In this document: positions 14,954 to 24,534 of the stretch, in pieces | Numbering within the stretch: position 1 is the stretch's first letter | Layout: each line of letters starts with the position of its first letter | Source of the DNA: a virus | IMG/VR virus record: IMGVR_UViG_3300031999_000001 | Coordinates: 126,001-190,000 of that record | DNA: 64,000 nucleotides | Direction: 5' to 3' (one strand) | The notes under the pieces: generated by a model | Database searches by the model: none | Told to the model about the DNA's origin: nothing | What the model saw: the letters and a program-made list of their open reading frames with translations, nothing else | Position numbers and translations under genes: made by a program

Positions 14954-15733
14954 TTACTTAATTTTTTTTAAATCAACAATAACCACACCTCTTTGAGTTA
15001 CCACCCAAGAAGCACATTTATTTGCAAATCGTATTGCTTCACAAATATCATTATTTTCCATGAATTTTGCAACAAGTGCTGCAAGAAAAGTATCACCAGC
15101 ACCACTTAAATCCCTGACATTATGTTCATTTTCAATTGAAAATTTTTCAATTTTAATTTCACCATCATCATTATAATTTAACATTGCACCATCTTTACCT
15201 AATGTTATAATAATATCATTTGGAAATTCATATGTTAAATATTCTTTATTTTCATTATATTCTTTTTCATTAATTTTTATATATTTGATATTAAATGCCC
15301 ATTTTCCAATTATTTTTTTTGTATCCATAAATATTAAAGGATGATTTTCTGCAATATATATAATATCATCATGACTTAAAAATCCTTTATTATAATCGGA
15401 AATTATAATTGCAACATATTGATTAAAATCAATTCCTTTCAATTCTTTTGCCCTTAATGGTTTAATTTTATCATTTTCGTCAACCCTAAGTAACATTTGG
15501 TTTGAAACTTCATCAACATATCTCATTTTTACTGGTCTGATATCATTTGTAAAAATATCACAATGAACACCTAATGCTTTGAGATTTTCATAAACATTTA
15601 TTGCCATTCCACCATTACCAGTTGTTCTTAAGGGAAGAAAAATTGGTACGGGTGCTTCGGGACTTAATTTATCACATATTCCATATCTGAACACATCCTC
15701 ACAACTATCGCCAATTACTAATACTTTTTTCAT
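14954..15733 (-). CDS. PfkB-family sugar kinase, RfaE/HldE kinase-domain-like
   Basis: A 259-residue ribokinase-fold protein. The N-terminus VIGDSCEDVFRYG and the segment KLSPEAPVPIF resemble the kinase domain of HldE/RfaE, and the C-terminal LSGAGDTFLAAL (about 210-221) is the PfkB signature with the catalytic Asp. HldE phosphorylates D-glycero-D-manno-heptose 7-phosphate; the adenylyltransferase domain is missing here. With the adjacent HAD phosphatase it could build or modify an activated sugar. It overlaps the next gene upstream by 4 nt. Confidence 0.78.
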   Translation of the reverse strand: MKKVLVIGDSCEDVFRYGICDKLSPEAPVPIFLPLRTTGNGGMAINVYENLKALGVHCDIFTNDIRPVKMRYVDEVSNQMLLRVDENDKIKPLRAKELKGIDFNQYVAIIISDYNKGFLSHDDIIYIAENHPLIFMDTKKIIGKWAFNIKYIKINEKEYNENKEYLTYEFPNDIIITLGKDGAMLNYNDDGEIKIEKFSIENEHNVRDLSGAGDTFLAALVAKFMENNDICEAIRFANKCASWVVTQRGVVIVDLKKIK

Positions 15734-17208
15734 TTCTTATTATATTTCTTTAATGCTATTAATTGTTTTTTAATGTTTGATATTTCATAATCGGTTTCAA
15801 GCATTTTATTTAATGGTTTTTCCATACTAAATTCATTGATTTTTACTGATTTTTTATATACTTTTCTTATTGTTCTTAATAAATCACATTTATGTAAACC
15901 TTTAACACCAATTTGTGTAATAACATCAGAATTATCCCAATTTAACATTATTTTTTCGGCAATTTTACACCAAAACAATGTTGTAATACCATTCCAATAA
16001 TAATTAACATAACCATTCACTTCTTCTTTTTCATCAACACTTAAAAACCAATCCAATAAAGATTTATTTGAATTTAATTCATGCCCAATTATTGATGTTC
16101 TAATGATTTTGGTGTTCTTAAAATTATCAACAATTATTTTAGATATCTTAGCTTTACTTTTACCATAATCATCATTAGCATCACGTTCATCGGTTTTTTT
16201 ATATTTTTCTGGATATGGAATGTCTCCAGAAAATTCACAATCTGTTGAAGGATGAAGAACTTTTTTTCCGATAGATTCTAAAAATATTGGTAAATCAACA
16301 TTAATTTTATCATAATCTTCTGATTTGTATTTTTTTTGCGGTATTGCACCAATACAATTTATAATAAAATCAACATTACAATTAATTATAAAATCTTTAA
16401 ATTCATTTGAATCCCATCTAAAATCACAGACATATACGATATATCTATTATTAAAATATTTATATACCATATTACCAAGCATTCCATTATGTCCCAATAT
16501 CAGTAATTTTATACCTTCTTTTAATTTAAGTAATTCACGTTTTATTTTTGACATGTTTCTTATAATTCCATTCAGATTTTTACTTGTTACTGAATCATTA
16601 TGTCTTCTTTTATAAGATAGAAATTCTGGTACGCCATCAAATGGTATGTTATAAATTGTTGATTTTATCATCCAATAATAATCTTCTGAAAATTTTAAAT
16701 GTTCAGGAAATGGAAAATTTTTATAAACATATTTCGGAATGAAAATACCCGTAAATCCAATTCGTGATTTACACCAAATCGTTTCCTCAAATTTTTCAGA
16801 ACTCATTTTTTTTGTTTCTCTCTTTTTTGTAATATTATTATCTTTATCAATTATCCATGCATTATTATATAAAACAGATTTTGGAAATTTTTGCGCATAT
16901 TCTATTTTTATTTTTAATAAATCTTTATCAAAATAATCATCTGCAGGACACCAACACCAATAATCTCCATTACTTTCATCAAAACTTTTATTTATGATAA
17001 CACCAACATTATCTTGTTTATCTAATTTAAAAATTTTAACCCTTTTATCATTTTCATATTCTTTAATTATATTTAATGAATCATCGGTGCTGCCATCATC
17101 ATAAATGAGATATTCAAAATCCGTATAACTTTGATTTAAAACACTTTCTATTGCTTGCGCAATATATGAAGCATTGTTGTAATTAGATGTAAAAACCGAT
17201 ATTTTCAT
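15730..17208 (-). CDS. Fusion of GT2 glycosyltransferase and RmlD-like SDR reductase
   Basis: A 492-residue two-domain protein. Residues 1 to about 230 are a GT2 glycosyltransferase with VFTSNYNNASYI, the YDDGSTDDS motif (36-44) and PADDYFD (88-94) as the metal-binding site. Residues about 233-492 are an extended SDR with the nucleotide-binding GHNGMLG (239-245), NCIGAIPQ, HPSTDCEFSG and YGKSK (YxxxK, 348-352), like RmlD-type dehydrorhamnose reductases and the WbvR-type reductase of UDP-L-QuiNAc synthesis. Fusion would couple making a donor sugar to transferring one. No frameshift or internal start was seen that would argue for two genes. Confidence 0.8.
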   Translation of the reverse strand: MKISVFTSNYNNASYIAQAIESVLNQSYTDFEYLIYDDGSTDDSLNIIKEYENDKRVKIFKLDKQDNVGVIINKSFDESNGDYWCWCPADDYFDKDLLKIKIEYAQKFPKSVLYNNAWIIDKDNNITKKRETKKMSSEKFEETIWCKSRIGFTGIFIPKYVYKNFPFPEHLKFSEDYYWMIKSTIYNIPFDGVPEFLSYKRRHNDSVTSKNLNGIIRNMSKIKRELLKLKEGIKLLILGHNGMLGNMVYKYFNNRYIVYVCDFRWDSNEFKDFIINCNVDFIINCIGAIPQKKYKSEDYDKINVDLPIFLESIGKKVLHPSTDCEFSGDIPYPEKYKKTDERDANDDYGKSKAKISKIIVDNFKNTKIIRTSIIGHELNSNKSLLDWFLSVDEKEEVNGYVNYYWNGITTLFWCKIAEKIMLNWDNSDVITQIGVKGLHKCDLLRTIRKVYKKSVKINEFSMEKPLNKMLETDYEISNIKKQLIALKKYNKK

Positions 17209-17210
17209 AT

Positions 17211-17879
17211 TTATTTATTTATTAATTTTAAATTATATTTACTTACATTAAAATCAGACCTACTACCTAATAATTTGGTCATATGAATATTATCACCATG
17301 TATTGTCAAAAGCACATTTAAATTATCTATTTTTATTCCTTTAATGAAAATTCCAATACTACCATGTGATTTTGAATATGGTATACATTTATATTCATCT
17401 TTTTTTTCCATAACTGAAATAAAACCACTTGTACCTGTTGCATTCCATGTTTTTTTTCCTTTTGTTATTATATTAATCATATCCATTTTTTTTATATCAT
17501 AATAAAATGGAAATTCTGTTTCAATTATAGATTTATGAAGATTTTCAACAAAATCATTACCCAAACAATTATCACTATCAATTCTTGTTGTTAAAACATA
17601 TTCTTCATCAATAAGTTCCAGTAATTTCGGTAATATTTCTTTAAGAATTTTATTTGCTCCTGATGATTCAAGCAATAATTGATATTCATTACTAATTTTA
17701 CCCACAGGTTCATATCCCCATAAAGTAACGAACTTAAAATTTTTATTAGTTTGCACTTCAATTGATGACCTTAATGTATTATTTAAAATATTAATTCTAT
17801 TATTAAGCCAGACTTCATCTTTTGATTGTGGAAGCCATTTAATATTAACTCTACTAACAATTAAATGTGTAAATTTCAT
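17211..17879 (-). CDS. Putative rhamnosyltransferase-like glycosyltransferase
   Basis: A 222-residue protein beginning FTHLIVSRVNIKW, with WLNNRINILNNTLRSS and the DxD-like TTRIDSDNCLGNDFV near 106-120. This resembles the bacterial family annotated as putative rhamnosyl transferases. It would transfer a sugar from a nucleotide donor. It ends 2 nt before the fusion gene and starts 3 nt after the 4,6-dehydratase stop, inside a tightly packed operon. Confidence 0.7.
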   Translation of the reverse strand: MKFTHLIVSRVNIKWLPQSKDEVWLNNRINILNNTLRSSIEVQTNKNFKFVTLWGYEPVGKISNEYQLLLESSGANKILKEILPKLLELIDEEYVLTTRIDSDNCLGNDFVENLHKSIIETEFPFYYDIKKMDMINIITKGKKTWNATGTSGFISVMEKKDEYKCIPYSKSHGSIGIFIKGIKIDNLNVLLTIHGDNIHMTKLLGSRSDFNVSKYNLKLINK

Positions 17880-17882
17880 ATT

Positions 17883-18884
17883 TTACTTTATTAAAAAACC
17901 ACCCTCAAATAATAATTCACGTAAATAATTTTTATCCTTTATATTATCTGCCGATGAAAATGTTTTAAAATTTACTTTTTTATGATTATTTAAGTACGTA
18001 TATTCTTTATTTATTTTTATTGATGGTAATATAATATAATAATTTTCATAAAATTTATATGAATTCACTGATTCGTGTTCAGATATTAATATTTCATGTA
18101 CTTTCTCACCCTCTCTAATGCCAATCTCTTCAATTTTTGTATCTGAATTTCCATAATATTCAATCAACACCTTTGCTAAATCACTAATATAAAATGATGG
18201 CATATTCATTACAAAAGTTTCACCACCAATGCTATGTTCAGCAGCTTCAAATAATAAAAAAATTGCTTGAGATAATGTAAGAAAAAATCTGGTCATTGTC
18301 TTATCAGTAATTGTTACTTTATTTTGTGTTTTAATTTGATTAATAAAATGTGGAACAACACTACCATTTGAACCCAAAACATTACCACCCCTAATACAAA
18401 CAAAATCAGTATTATTTGTTAAATTATTTGCCTGAATTGTAAGTTTTTCACCAACCGATTTTGTCATTCCATATAAATTCGTTGGTGAAACCGCTTTATC
18501 TGTTGAAATATCAACAAACTTTTTAACTCCATACTTAATAGCAGAATTAATTAAATTTATTGTTCCAATAATATTAGTTTTTATTGCTTCTTGTGGTTGA
18601 TTTTCACAAACAGGAACATGTTTTAATGCTGCGAGATGAAAAACATAATTAATATTTTTATGATTAAATAATCTATCAACAGCATCCGCATCACGAACAT
18701 CACCAATAATATATTCAATTTTATTATTATTAAATTTTCTCAGCATGTTTACTTGTGCAAGTTCACCACGAGAATATATAATTATTTTTTTTGGGTCTTT
18801 CTCCAAAAGTTGTAATGTTAATTCATTTCCCCATGAACCCGAACCACCATCAATTAAAATTATTTTGTTTTCAAACATAATCAT
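17883..18884 (-). CDS. UDP-GlcNAc 4,6-dehydratase (PseB/FnlA/CapE-like)
   Basis: A 333-residue extended SDR. The nucleotide-binding loop near the N-terminus is GGSGSWGNELT; downstream are LAALKHVPVCENQPQEAI, DISTDKAVSPTNLYGMTKS and an MTRFFLT segment, all typical of the UDP-N-acetylglucosamine 4,6-dehydratase and 5-epimerase group. It would convert UDP-GlcNAc to a 4-keto-6-deoxy sugar, the first step to L-FucNAc, L-QuiNAc or pseudaminic-type sugars. The start overlaps the deacetylase stop (ATGA). A reductase domain and a 2-epimerase in the same island suggest the L-aminosugar branch. Confidence 0.87.
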   Translation of the reverse strand: MIMFENKIILIDGGSGSWGNELTLQLLEKDPKKIIIYSRGELAQVNMLRKFNNNKIEYIIGDVRDADAVDRLFNHKNINYVFHLAALKHVPVCENQPQEAIKTNIIGTINLINSAIKYGVKKFVDISTDKAVSPTNLYGMTKSVGEKLTIQANNLTNNTDFVCIRGGNVLGSNGSVVPHFINQIKTQNKVTITDKTMTRFFLTLSQAIFLLFEAAEHSIGGETFVMNMPSFYISDLAKVLIEYYGNSDTKIEEIGIREGEKVHEILISEHESVNSYKFYENYYIILPSIKINKEYTYLNNHKKVNFKTFSSADNIKDKNYLRELLFEGGFLIK

Positions 18885-19519
18885 TTATTAATTTTTATCA
18901 TTCTTATTATTTTAAATGACTCAGCATATTCCAAATTAGATGAAAAACCACGAATATTTGAATAACTCATTAATAGTTCTTTTGGTCTAAATTTTCTTAC
19001 TTGTGATTTATGTAATTTATATGCATTTATTTTATTTTCAATATCAATTTCTTCAAAATAATTTGGTTGAAATTCATTTTCACCCCAAAGTAAATATTGT
19101 TCAACCTCATAAACAAACACATTTGGTACAAAATAATTTAAATCATGTGGTCTTAATGCAACAATACAAGCATCATAAACTTCTTTATGATCTTGATTGT
19201 ATGAAAAATTTGGAATAAAAATTTCATTTGGTTTTAATTCATTAATAATATCAGTAATTTCATTAATTATCATTTCTTTTTTATAATTATTTACTTGATT
19301 AGTACCTATTCGATATTCAAAATTTAAAAATTTCGATACTGCATCAACTTCTTTAATTCTTTCATCTCTTCTCACAACATGAAATAAATCAATACCTAAA
19401 TAATAAACAAAAGAACAATTATTATTTTTTCTATTATTTAAAATTCCAGCACAACCCAATACTTCATCATCACAATGTGGTGATATTATTAATGTTTTAT
19501 ATGTCTTTTTCATATTCAA
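18881..19519 (-). CDS. PIG-L/LmbE-family N-deacetylase
   Basis: A 212-residue protein with LIISPHCDDEVLGCAGIL near the N-terminus; PHxDDE is the zinc-binding and catalytic signature of the GlcNAc-PI/LmbE deacetylase family. A second motif, FSYNQDHKEVYDA, provides the usual HxxxH-type residues. The enzyme would remove an acetyl group from an N-acetylated sugar. The next gene upstream is a formyltransferase, so deacetylation followed by N-formylation is a plausible pair. It overlaps both neighbours. Confidence 0.85.
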   Translation of the reverse strand: MNMKKTYKTLIISPHCDDEVLGCAGILNNRKNNNCSFVYYLGIDLFHVVRRDERIKEVDAVSKFLNFEYRIGTNQVNNYKKEMIINEITDIINELKPNEIFIPNFSYNQDHKEVYDACIVALRPHDLNYFVPNVFVYEVEQYLLWGENEFQPNYFEEIDIENKINAYKLHKSQVRKFRPKELLMSYSNIRGFSSNLEYAESFKIIRMIKINK

Positions 19520-20162
19520 TAATTTTTAATATAATTTTTCCAGTTTTACAATTAATATAACATTCTGGATATGGTTTTTGTAACGAACGTACTTTATTAT
19601 AAAAATATTCAGCATCGTTATTTAAAAAATCTTCTGGTTTTATTTCAGAATTATTTGGCTTTAAACGTTTGTATGTTGTAGCTTCTTCCTTATTTTGTTT
19701 TATCCATAATATTGAATCATTCTTATAATTTTCAATAAAATCTTTTGTTCCTATAATACCAAAATTTTCTATTTTTTTTAATATTATATCTAAATATCCG
19801 TTTAATTCAAAATCAACCTGATAATATATATCACCATCATCTAATCCCTTTTCCATTTTAAATATTGTAACTGCTGAAAATTTTTCCCCTGCAATTATTT
19901 GATTTTGTATTGGTGTTCCGCCTCTATATTTGGGTAATTTTGATGGATGTAAACATAAACAAATATAAGAATCAACAATTTTCTGAGACACCATCCAACT
20001 CCAACCATAAAAAAATATAACATCTGGATTTATTATATTAATAAAATCAATTGTACATAATTTTTTATTTGTAATAAGTATATATTCATCTTCCAATGAA
20101 GATATTTCCTTAAAAATATTAATTGCCCAATCTCTATATGCAAAAAATAAAAATCTTTTCAT
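19497..20162 (-). CDS. Formyltransferase-family protein, probable sugar N-formyltransferase
   Basis: A 221-residue protein with CLHPSKLPKYRGGTPIQNQI and KGLDDGDIY, the formyl-folate binding and catalytic region of the methionyl-tRNA formyltransferase fold (usually HxSxLPxYRG). It is shorter than Fmt (about 310 residues) and lacks its tRNA-binding domain, as do sugar N-formyltransferases. It would formylate an amino sugar using N10-formyl-THF, perhaps the product of the neighbouring deacetylase. It overlaps that gene by 23 nt. Confidence 0.8.
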   Translation of the reverse strand: MKRFLFFAYRDWAINIFKEISSLEDEYILITNKKLCTIDFINIINPDVIFFYGWSWMVSQKIVDSYICLCLHPSKLPKYRGGTPIQNQIIAGEKFSAVTIFKMEKGLDDGDIYYQVDFELNGYLDIILKKIENFGIIGTKDFIENYKNDSILWIKQNKEEATTYKRLKPNNSEIKPEDFLNNDAEYFYNKVRSLQKPYPECYINCKTGKIILKIIEYEKDI

Positions 20163-20920
20163 ATTTTTTTATGTTTTTCACCTTCCTGAAAATGATACAC
20201 AATAGAATCATTTGAATTTATATGTTTTACACCAATTGAATTTAGTCTAACAAAAAATTCAGTATCACCAGTTCTTGATATTATATTATATTTTCCATTA
20301 TGTAAATTTCCTTCTGGATAATATCCAACCTTTTCAATAATATCTTTATATAGCATTATTGGCATAAAAAGATTTCCAATTGAAATACTATCATTTTTTA
20401 TTTCATTTACTTTTTTTAGAAACGCTTCTTCGTTAAAATTTTTTATTGTTTGTCCAAAATCATAATGTTCACAAACAGATAAATTAATTGGATTGGTAAA
20501 TCTATGATGAGGCTGTATTATTTTTGAGGAAACCACAACTTCACGTGTTAATCTCTTTTTTAAATTAACTAACCAATCTGGTGAAAATGCATTATCGCTA
20601 TTAATCAACATTATTATTGGATTATTAGACATTCTAATACCATAATTATATCCAGCATATACTCTACTTATATATTCTGGATATGCAAATCCCATATTAA
20701 ATAATTCTTGTTCTGTACGCTTAATATTATTATTTATAAAATGTGGATAATTTTTTTCTTTTAGAAGTTTTAATACATCATCAGTTGCATCATTAGCAAC
20801 AAAATAAAATTCTGCTTCATCGCAATTAAGTTCAGGTGTGTGTTTTATGAGATTATTATATACAAACTCGGCATATTCAACAGATTGATATATTAATGAT
20901 ATGATTGATATTTTTTCCAT
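20159..20920 (-). CDS. GT2-like glycosyltransferase
   Basis: A 253-residue GT-A fold protein starting MEKISIISLIYQSVEYAEFV. The nucleotide-sugar site FVANDATDD and the metal-site equivalent MLINSDNAFSPDWL (about 133-146) fit GT2 enzymes. The C-terminal SRTGDTEFFVRL and YHFQEG give a probable acceptor/base region. It overlaps the formyltransferase gene by 4 nt. Substrate unknown. Confidence 0.75.
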   Translation of the reverse strand: MEKISIISLIYQSVEYAEFVYNNLIKHTPELNCDEAEFYFVANDATDDVLKLLKEKNYPHFINNNIKRTEQELFNMGFAYPEYISRVYAGYNYGIRMSNNPIIMLINSDNAFSPDWLVNLKKRLTREVVVSSKIIQPHHRFTNPINLSVCEHYDFGQTIKNFNEEAFLKKVNEIKNDSISIGNLFMPIMLYKDIIEKVGYYPEGNLHNGKYNIISRTGDTEFFVRLNSIGVKHINSNDSIVYHFQEGEKHKKI

Positions 20921-20924
20921 AATT

Positions 20925-21608
20925 TTATTTCTTTGGTATTAACATTATTGAACATCTTGGCACATAATGAACTTTAGTATTATATAAAATTTTATTATTA
21001 ATTTTATCATTTTTTTTCATTAATTGACATATATACATATCTGGTAGATCAGTCATATATTCAACATCATATTTATCAAGAATATTATTATAATAATATA
21101 ATTGTTCCGAATATGTTTTTTTATTAAAATCAAACCAGTCATGAATAAAAATACATTTACTATGATTAATTAAATTTAAAAAATTTTCATTTATGAATTT
21201 TGCCATTTTGGTAGAATGTTCACAATCAATCAAGAACATATCAAATTCGTTATTTTTAATAAACTTTTGAATTACATCATATTGTTCATAAAGATTAATT
21301 TTTTCATATTTTATATCATAAAATATTGGTTGTAATGCAAAACTTGTGCGTTTAATTCCTAAACTATCAATAAATTTACTTGAACTTCCAGCACCGAATT
21401 CAACAACATTTGTTATATTATTTTCAAATATAAACCTTTTTAATATAAATAAATCAAATGGATTTATGCCGAAATTTTGTCCGATTAATTTTACAATATC
21501 ATCTAATCTATATTCATCAATAAAATTAAAAATCTTATTGAAAATATTCTGATAATTATATTTATAATTATTTGAATTTGATATTATTATTCCCCATTCA
21601 TCTCCCAT
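20925..21608 (-). CDS. Class I SAM-dependent methyltransferase-like protein
   Basis: A 227-residue protein. Motif I is VVEFGAGSSSKFID (about 69-82) and an acidic strand FDMFLIDCEHS follows near 120, in the arrangement of class I methyltransferases such as the Methyltransf_24 type. An HDWFDFNKK segment follows. It probably methylates a glycan, or uses the fold otherwise. Four nucleotides separate it from the GT2 gene downstream. Confidence 0.6.
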   Translation of the reverse strand: MGDEWGIIISNSNNYKYNYQNIFNKIFNFIDEYRLDDIVKLIGQNFGINPFDLFILKRFIFENNITNVVEFGAGSSSKFIDSLGIKRTSFALQPIFYDIKYEKINLYEQYDVIQKFIKNNEFDMFLIDCEHSTKMAKFINENFLNLINHSKCIFIHDWFDFNKKTYSEQLYYYNNILDKYDVEYMTDLPDMYICQLMKKNDKINNKILYNTKVHYVPRCSIMLIPKK

Positions 21609-21609
21609 T

Positions 21610-22443
21610 TTACATATTATTTATATAATTTTCCCATAAAATTTTGCCCGTATATCTGTCCCATTGTTTTTCGAAAATAACATCTCTTGGATTATCACCC
21701 GCTTCAAAATCTTTTTCAATATTTAAAATTTTTCTTTGTTTAAGATTACATGCCATTCCTTCATATTCAATAATATAATAGGGTCTTAAAAGACTGACAG
21801 ATAATTGAAAATCAGCACAATTCATCAATTCTACCATTTTTTGTTGATTTATTAATACGTGTTGTTGACCATATCCATTAAAATCACCCTTATTTGGATA
21901 CCAAACAATAATCCAATAAATGCTCGGATTCTCATTTGCATATTTTTGAACATGTTGAAATCCTTTCATTGGATGTGTTGTTCCACACCAAAAACCAATT
22001 TCTTTATTTAATGGAACACCATATTTTAATTTTAAATTATATTTTTCTTCATCTGAATACGATTTAAATAAATCAGTATTAACACAAATAGGTAATATAT
22101 CAACTTTACCATACGGTTCATAAAATGGTACTGCAAATTTTGATGATACAACTCTTCTGTTGGCTGCTTTTGCAGTTTGATATGTTACATTAATAACACC
22201 ATCCCAATGATTAACATTAAAAACTTCTTTCATTTCAGGATATAATTCCCAACATAAAGCAATTACATTTGCTGGCATTGCATTTAACGGTCCTGCAGTT
22301 GAATATCTTAAAACAGTATCATTTTCATTATATTGTAAAGGAAGTTTAAATGATGTGTTTTCAAAAACTTTTTCAAACCACACCCAAAATGTTTCTTCTC
22401 CATATGCACATTTTAATCCATGTATTGGTGATAAATATATCAT
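21610..22443 (-). CDS. GT-B-type glycosyltransferase-like protein
   Basis: A 277-residue protein with VDILPICVNTDLF, followed by KEIGFWCGTTHPMKGFQHV and YWIIVWYPNKG, resembling the start of the C-terminal nucleotide-sugar domain of GT4-like enzymes. It is shorter than a full GT-B enzyme (350-400). The start overlaps the upstream methyltransferase stop by 4 nt. Confidence 0.62.
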   Translation of the reverse strand: MIYLSPIHGLKCAYGEETFWVWFEKVFENTSFKLPLQYNENDTVLRYSTAGPLNAMPANVIALCWELYPEMKEVFNVNHWDGVINVTYQTAKAANRRVVSSKFAVPFYEPYGKVDILPICVNTDLFKSYSDEEKYNLKLKYGVPLNKEIGFWCGTTHPMKGFQHVQKYANENPSIYWIIVWYPNKGDFNGYGQQHVLINQQKMVELMNCADFQLSVSLLRPYYIIEYEGMACNLKQRKILNIEKDFEAGDNPRDVIFEKQWDRYTGKILWENYINNM

Positions 22444-22979
22444 TTTTTTAAAAATTTTAATGTTCTTCTATCATTATCCCTACAAACAATTGTAATTCCA
22501 GCAACTCCAATTGGAAGTGTGATTAAATTTAATTCTGGATGATTTTCTTTAATCCAATCATGCATTTTATATGAATCACTACAATACATTTGTTCTAAAT
22601 ACTTTTCTTCAAATGGGTCTGTATCATGAAGAAGAATAATACCATGAATATTTAAACATTTTAACGAATTTTCAAAATCTCTTTTCACTTGTTCAAAACG
22701 ATGATCAGCATCAATAAAAATAATATCAGCATATCCAATAAAATCTTTAAAAAACTCATCAGTTGTTTTTAAATGAAACTCAAAATTTCTAAAAAGTAAT
22801 TTATCATCAATATCAACACCAATACACCTTTTAGAATATTTAGTAATTTCCTTAATGTTTAATCCTTGTAACACACCCAATTCCAAATAAGTTTCACATC
22901 CGGTTAATTCAACAATTTTAGATATTAACGTTGGATGTAATTCAAATTTACTATAATTATATGCAAATCTGTTTATCAT
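22440..22979 (-). CDS. Class I methyltransferase-like protein
   Basis: A 179-residue protein with motif I YLELGVLQGLNIKEI (about 31-45), CIGVDIDDKLL as the acidic end of strand 2, and DIIFIDADHRFEQVKRDF, the pattern of Methyltransf_24/CmcI-like enzymes. HDTDPFEEKY may supply metal or catalytic residues. It lies in the glycan island and probably modifies a sugar hydroxyl. Confidence 0.7.
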   Translation of the reverse strand: MINRFAYNYSKFELHPTLISKIVELTGCETYLELGVLQGLNIKEITKYSKRCIGVDIDDKLLFRNFEFHLKTTDEFFKDFIGYADIIFIDADHRFEQVKRDFENSLKCLNIHGIILLHDTDPFEEKYLEQMYCSDSYKMHDWIKENHPELNLITLPIGVAGITIVCRDNDRRTLKFLKK

Positions 22980-23018
22980 ATTTTTCCAATTAATATATTA
23001 ATTAAACAATAATTTTTA

Positions 23019-23879
23019 TTAAGGATTAATATTTTTATTTTTTAATAAATTTCCTAACACATTGTTTGGTAAATTCGTTAAACCACCATTAGTTTCTTGT
23101 AAAAATTTTCCAGATAATGCACAACCACCATACCAATGAATGCCAATTGTATTTGTGGTAATTTTTGGTTTTGCTCCATTGTATATCTCCGTTTTATTTG
23201 CTGCACCCATTGAATAAACAGCATCATCACCAATATCTGCCACAGAAGAAATTTTATTAATTAATTGTAATGTTCGATAATTTTTATTCCACAACAATGA
23301 ACCAATTGTCTGATACATTTTTTTATTATATACTCTTTTTGCTTCTTCAATTAATATTTTATAAAAATCATTATTTCCTGCACTCATAAGAAATCCAATA
23401 GAATGTCCATGCGGTGAAATACAAACAAATGTTTCAATATTTTTATTATTTTCTATGTTCACCGTTAAGCAATTAATTGGTCTAAAATAAAGAATATCCA
23501 TATCAGACCATACTCCACCAATCGTTGATAAAATTTCAAGTCTTATAAAATCCGATTTATGTACTTCAGATACATCATTACTAAATCCATAATTATTAAA
23601 GTCAGTTGGAATCATTTCTATTGGCAAGTTTTTTAGTTCTTCTATGTAATCATCACACGAAAATTCTTGTTCTTGTTCTTTGGTATTCCAAGTAACAATA
23701 GTTTTTGATGGATATTTAGGATACCAAAACATAACTTTCCATTCTGGATTTTTTAACATAAATGAACGTATGGTCATAAATCTGAGATACGAAAATATTC
23801 CAGTACCCCAATAAATATGAAAAATTTTTGGAACTTTTAAATGCCATACATTATTTAATGAGTTAATATATTGTTCCAT
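23019..23879 (-). CDS. GT32-type glycosyltransferase (DXD sugar-binding)
   Basis: A 286-residue protein with IPKIFHIYWGTG near the N-terminus and SDFIRLEILSTIGGVWSDMD around 111-130, the DXD motif of the Gly_transf_sug/GT32 family; the C-terminal GIHWYGG is also typical. It shares architecture with the gene at 26391-27266, so the two are probable paralogs acting at different steps. Confidence 0.8.
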   Translation of the reverse strand: MEQYINSLNNVWHLKVPKIFHIYWGTGIFSYLRFMTIRSFMLKNPEWKVMFWYPKYPSKTIVTWNTKEQEQEFSCDDYIEELKNLPIEMIPTDFNNYGFSNDVSEVHKSDFIRLEILSTIGGVWSDMDILYFRPINCLTVNIENNKNIETFVCISPHGHSIGFLMSAGNNDFYKILIEEAKRVYNKKMYQTIGSLLWNKNYRTLQLINKISSVADIGDDAVYSMGAANKTEIYNGAKPKITTNTIGIHWYGGCALSGKFLQETNGGLTNLPNNVLGNLLKNKNINP

Positions 23880-23880
23880 T

Positions 23881-24534
23881 TTAATATATATATGTTAATT
23901 CCATATAATTAATTAAATTTTTATTTTTATACTCTATAATATATGGTAGTATTGCCATATTTAATGCGGTATATCCTTTATCAATTTTTGTTCGTACCAT
24001 TAAACCCGTCCATGATGATGGAGATTTAAGAAAATATTTAATAAATCCATTAACATTAATTAAATTATAATCATAAAATGGAATCCCCGCATATTGACAA
24101 TCATGATATAAAATCAAATCAAATTTATCATAAAGAGCATTAATTGATAGTGTTCTACATGCTGTAAATTGATCAACAAACAATAGATTTGGTTTTAATT
24201 CTGGAATAACTAAATTATGATAATAATTAAAAATTTCAAATTTTTTATCATCGGATAATTCTTTAAGATGTGTAAATATTTTAACTTCATTTAAGTCATG
24301 ATAAATTACATCAATATTTTTATATTTATTTCTAATGTGGTCAATCCATTCCTTATCACTTTCAACACCTAATAATTTGGTTTTATAATTAAGAAAAACG
24401 GGTGTTGAATTATCTCCGATTCCTAATTCAAGTACAAATGCTGGTGTATACAATTCCATTACCGCTTTTATTATTGGTTGATGTGTTGACCATTCATAAC
24501 CATTATTGATATTCATATTACTTTTATTTTCCAA
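23881..24534 (-). CDS. Methyltransferase-like protein
   Basis: A 217-residue protein with FVLELGIGDNSTPVFL (about 33-48), a class I methyltransferase motif I, then LLGVESDKEW and DQFTACRTLS. A DLILYHDCQYAG segment lies near 140. Sequence similarity to classical enzymes is partial, so activity is unproven. It overlaps the 2-epimerase start region by 11 nt and sits between a GT32 gene and the epimerase. Confidence 0.58.
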   Translation of the reverse strand: MENKSNMNINNGYEWSTHQPIIKAVMELYTPAFVLELGIGDNSTPVFLNYKTKLLGVESDKEWIDHIRNKYKNIDVIYHDLNEVKIFTHLKELSDDKKFEIFNYYHNLVIPELKPNLLFVDQFTACRTLSINALYDKFDLILYHDCQYAGIPFYDYNLINVNGFIKYFLKSPSSWTGLMVRTKIDKGYTALNMAILPYIIEYKNKNLINYMELTYIY

